Assembly: GCA_964425695.1 (NCBI GenBank)
Contig: CAYRNF010000006.1
Coordinates: forward strand, 1 to 64,000
Source: JAKPBU01 sp964425695
GTDB lineage: Bacteria; Pseudomonadota; Gammaproteobacteria; Xanthomonadales; Xanthomonadaceae
Direction: 5' to 3'
DNA: 64,000 nt
The notes below the pieces were generated by a model. The model had not been told where the DNA came from. It saw only the letters and a program-made list of their open reading frames with translations, and did not search any database. Positions 63,436 to 64,000 of the stretch are shown here, one piece after another (position 1 is the stretch's first letter; every line of letters starts with the position of its first letter). Both the position numbers and the translations under genes were made by a program.

Positions 63436-64000
63436 ATGTCACTGCCCCGCGCCTTGCGCGCCATCCTGGTTCTGGCAGGCGCGCTGGCGCTTGCCGCATG
63501 CGCGAGCGGGTCGCGACAGCGCACGGCCGGCGAATTCGTCGAACGCAGCCTCGTCGCCGCCGGCACCACGTACCGCTACCAGGTGTTCGTCCCGGCACGG
63601 GGCGCGGCATCCGGCGAAGCTCCGGTCATCGTGTTCCTGCACGGCTCGGGCGAGCGCGGCAGCGACAACCAGGCGCAGGTGGACGTCGGCATCGGCGCCT
63701 ACGTGCGCCGCCACCGGGCCGATTTCCCGGCCATCGTGGTGTTCCCGCAGGCGCCGGCGGGCAGCGAATGGAACCAGGTCGCCGACGTGGTCCTTGCGCA
63801 GCTCGAGGCGGCCACGCGCGAGTTTGGCGGCGACCGGCGCCGCACCTACCTCACCGGGCTGTCGATGGGCGGATTCGGCACCTGGGACTATGCGTTGCGC
63901 TGGCCGGAGCGCTTCGCCGCGCTGGTGCCGGTCTGCGGCGGGCTGGTGATCGACAGGCGGCCGTCCATGAACGTGGCGGCCGTCGCCGGCCTCGAGGATC
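63436..64000 (+). CDS. Esterase/PHB depolymerase-like lipoprotein (partial, cut by window edge)
   Basis: Open from ATG 63436 to the end of the window, 188 codons visible, no stop. Signal peptide ends in the lipobox LAAC with Cys22. The fold is alpha/beta hydrolase: oxyanion strand VIVFLHGSGERGSDN, and nucleophile Ser143 in the elbow GLSMGGFGTWDYALRWPERF. This pattern is found in LpqC/poly(3-hydroxybutyrate) depolymerase-like esterases and phospholipase-like proteins. The catalytic Asp and His are beyond the edge, so activity cannot be confirmed. Confidence 0.85.
   Translation, partial: MSLPRALRAILVLAGALALAACASGSRQRTAGEFVERSLVAAGTTYRYQVFVPARGAASGEAPVIVFLHGSGERGSDNQAQVDVGIGAYVRRHRADFPAIVVFPQAPAGSEWNQVADVVLAQLEAATREFGGDRRRTYLTGLSMGGFGTWDYALRWPERFAALVPVCGGLVIDRRPSMNVAAVAGLED

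Overview
The window is a contiguous piece of chromosome, very GC-rich, with one 100-base run of N near its left edge. Gene content and order point to a gammaproteobacterium of the Xanthomonadaceae/Lysobacteraceae (Lysobacter, Luteimonas, Xanthomonas and relatives). The main clues are a suf operon headed by a xanthomonad-type Rrf2 regulator, the order lptCAB-rpoN-hpf-ptsN-hprK-rapZ-EIIA-HPr-EI-mgtE, a xanB-type bifunctional mannose enzyme, and cysB, cysG and cysK beside cysJIH. About 60 protein genes were recognised. No rRNA, tRNA, CRISPR array, transposase or prophage gene was seen. Genes are densely packed, with many ATGA, GTGA or TGATG overlaps and several GTG or TTG starts.

Layout. 1-466: a 115-bp tandem repeat containing the assembly gap, then a terminator. 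467-8688: envelope and stress genes (glycine-zipper protein, hydrolase-osmC pair, an EF-G paralogue, an HU protein with a lysine/alanine tail, a TerB-like membrane protein, an M23 peptidase, two lipoproteins). 8740-13528: two tandem CBM9-like/DUF5916 outer-membrane proteins. 13929-16235: a SET-domain protein divergent from a SLOG plus 2TM (SLATT-like) sensor-effector protein. 16444-23951: the SUF Fe-S operon sufR-sufB-[kelch lipoprotein]-sufC-sufD-sufS, then a GNAT and a Rieske ferredoxin. 24079-30166: a Fur-controlled siderophore receptor, a HutD/Ves protein, a ComEA-like protein, an M20 peptidase, a racemase and a YeaQ-type membrane protein. 30191-39555: assimilatory sulfate reduction (TauE/SafE, cysJIH, cysB-type regulator, cysG, cysK). 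39669-43706: xanB, amgK-murU, hda. 43703-49782: AI-2E permease, DUF2066, purM-small membrane protein-purN, two DUF3108 proteins. 49863-54920: murA-ibaG, then kdsD-kdsC-lptC-lptA-lptB. 54965-63197: rpoN-hpf-ptsN-hprK-rapZ-EIIA-HPr-EI-mgtE. 63436-64000: start of an esterase lipoprotein, cut by the window edge.

How the parts fit. The sulfur genes reduce PAPS to sulfide and fix it as cysteine, with CysG making siroheme for CysI. The SUF operon then uses cysteine sulfur for Fe-S clusters, which CysI and the Rieske protein need. MurA, AmgK-MurU, KdsD/KdsC and LptABC cover peptidoglycan recycling and LPS synthesis and export. The PTS genes form a regulatory chain (EI, HPr, two EIIA proteins, HprK, RapZ) with no sugar permease in the window.

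The most unusual items are the SLOG plus double-2TM protein beside a eukaryote-like SET protein, the kelch lipoprotein inserted in the suf operon, the in-phase 115-bp repeat at the assembly gap, and paired GTAG-type REP elements between genes.
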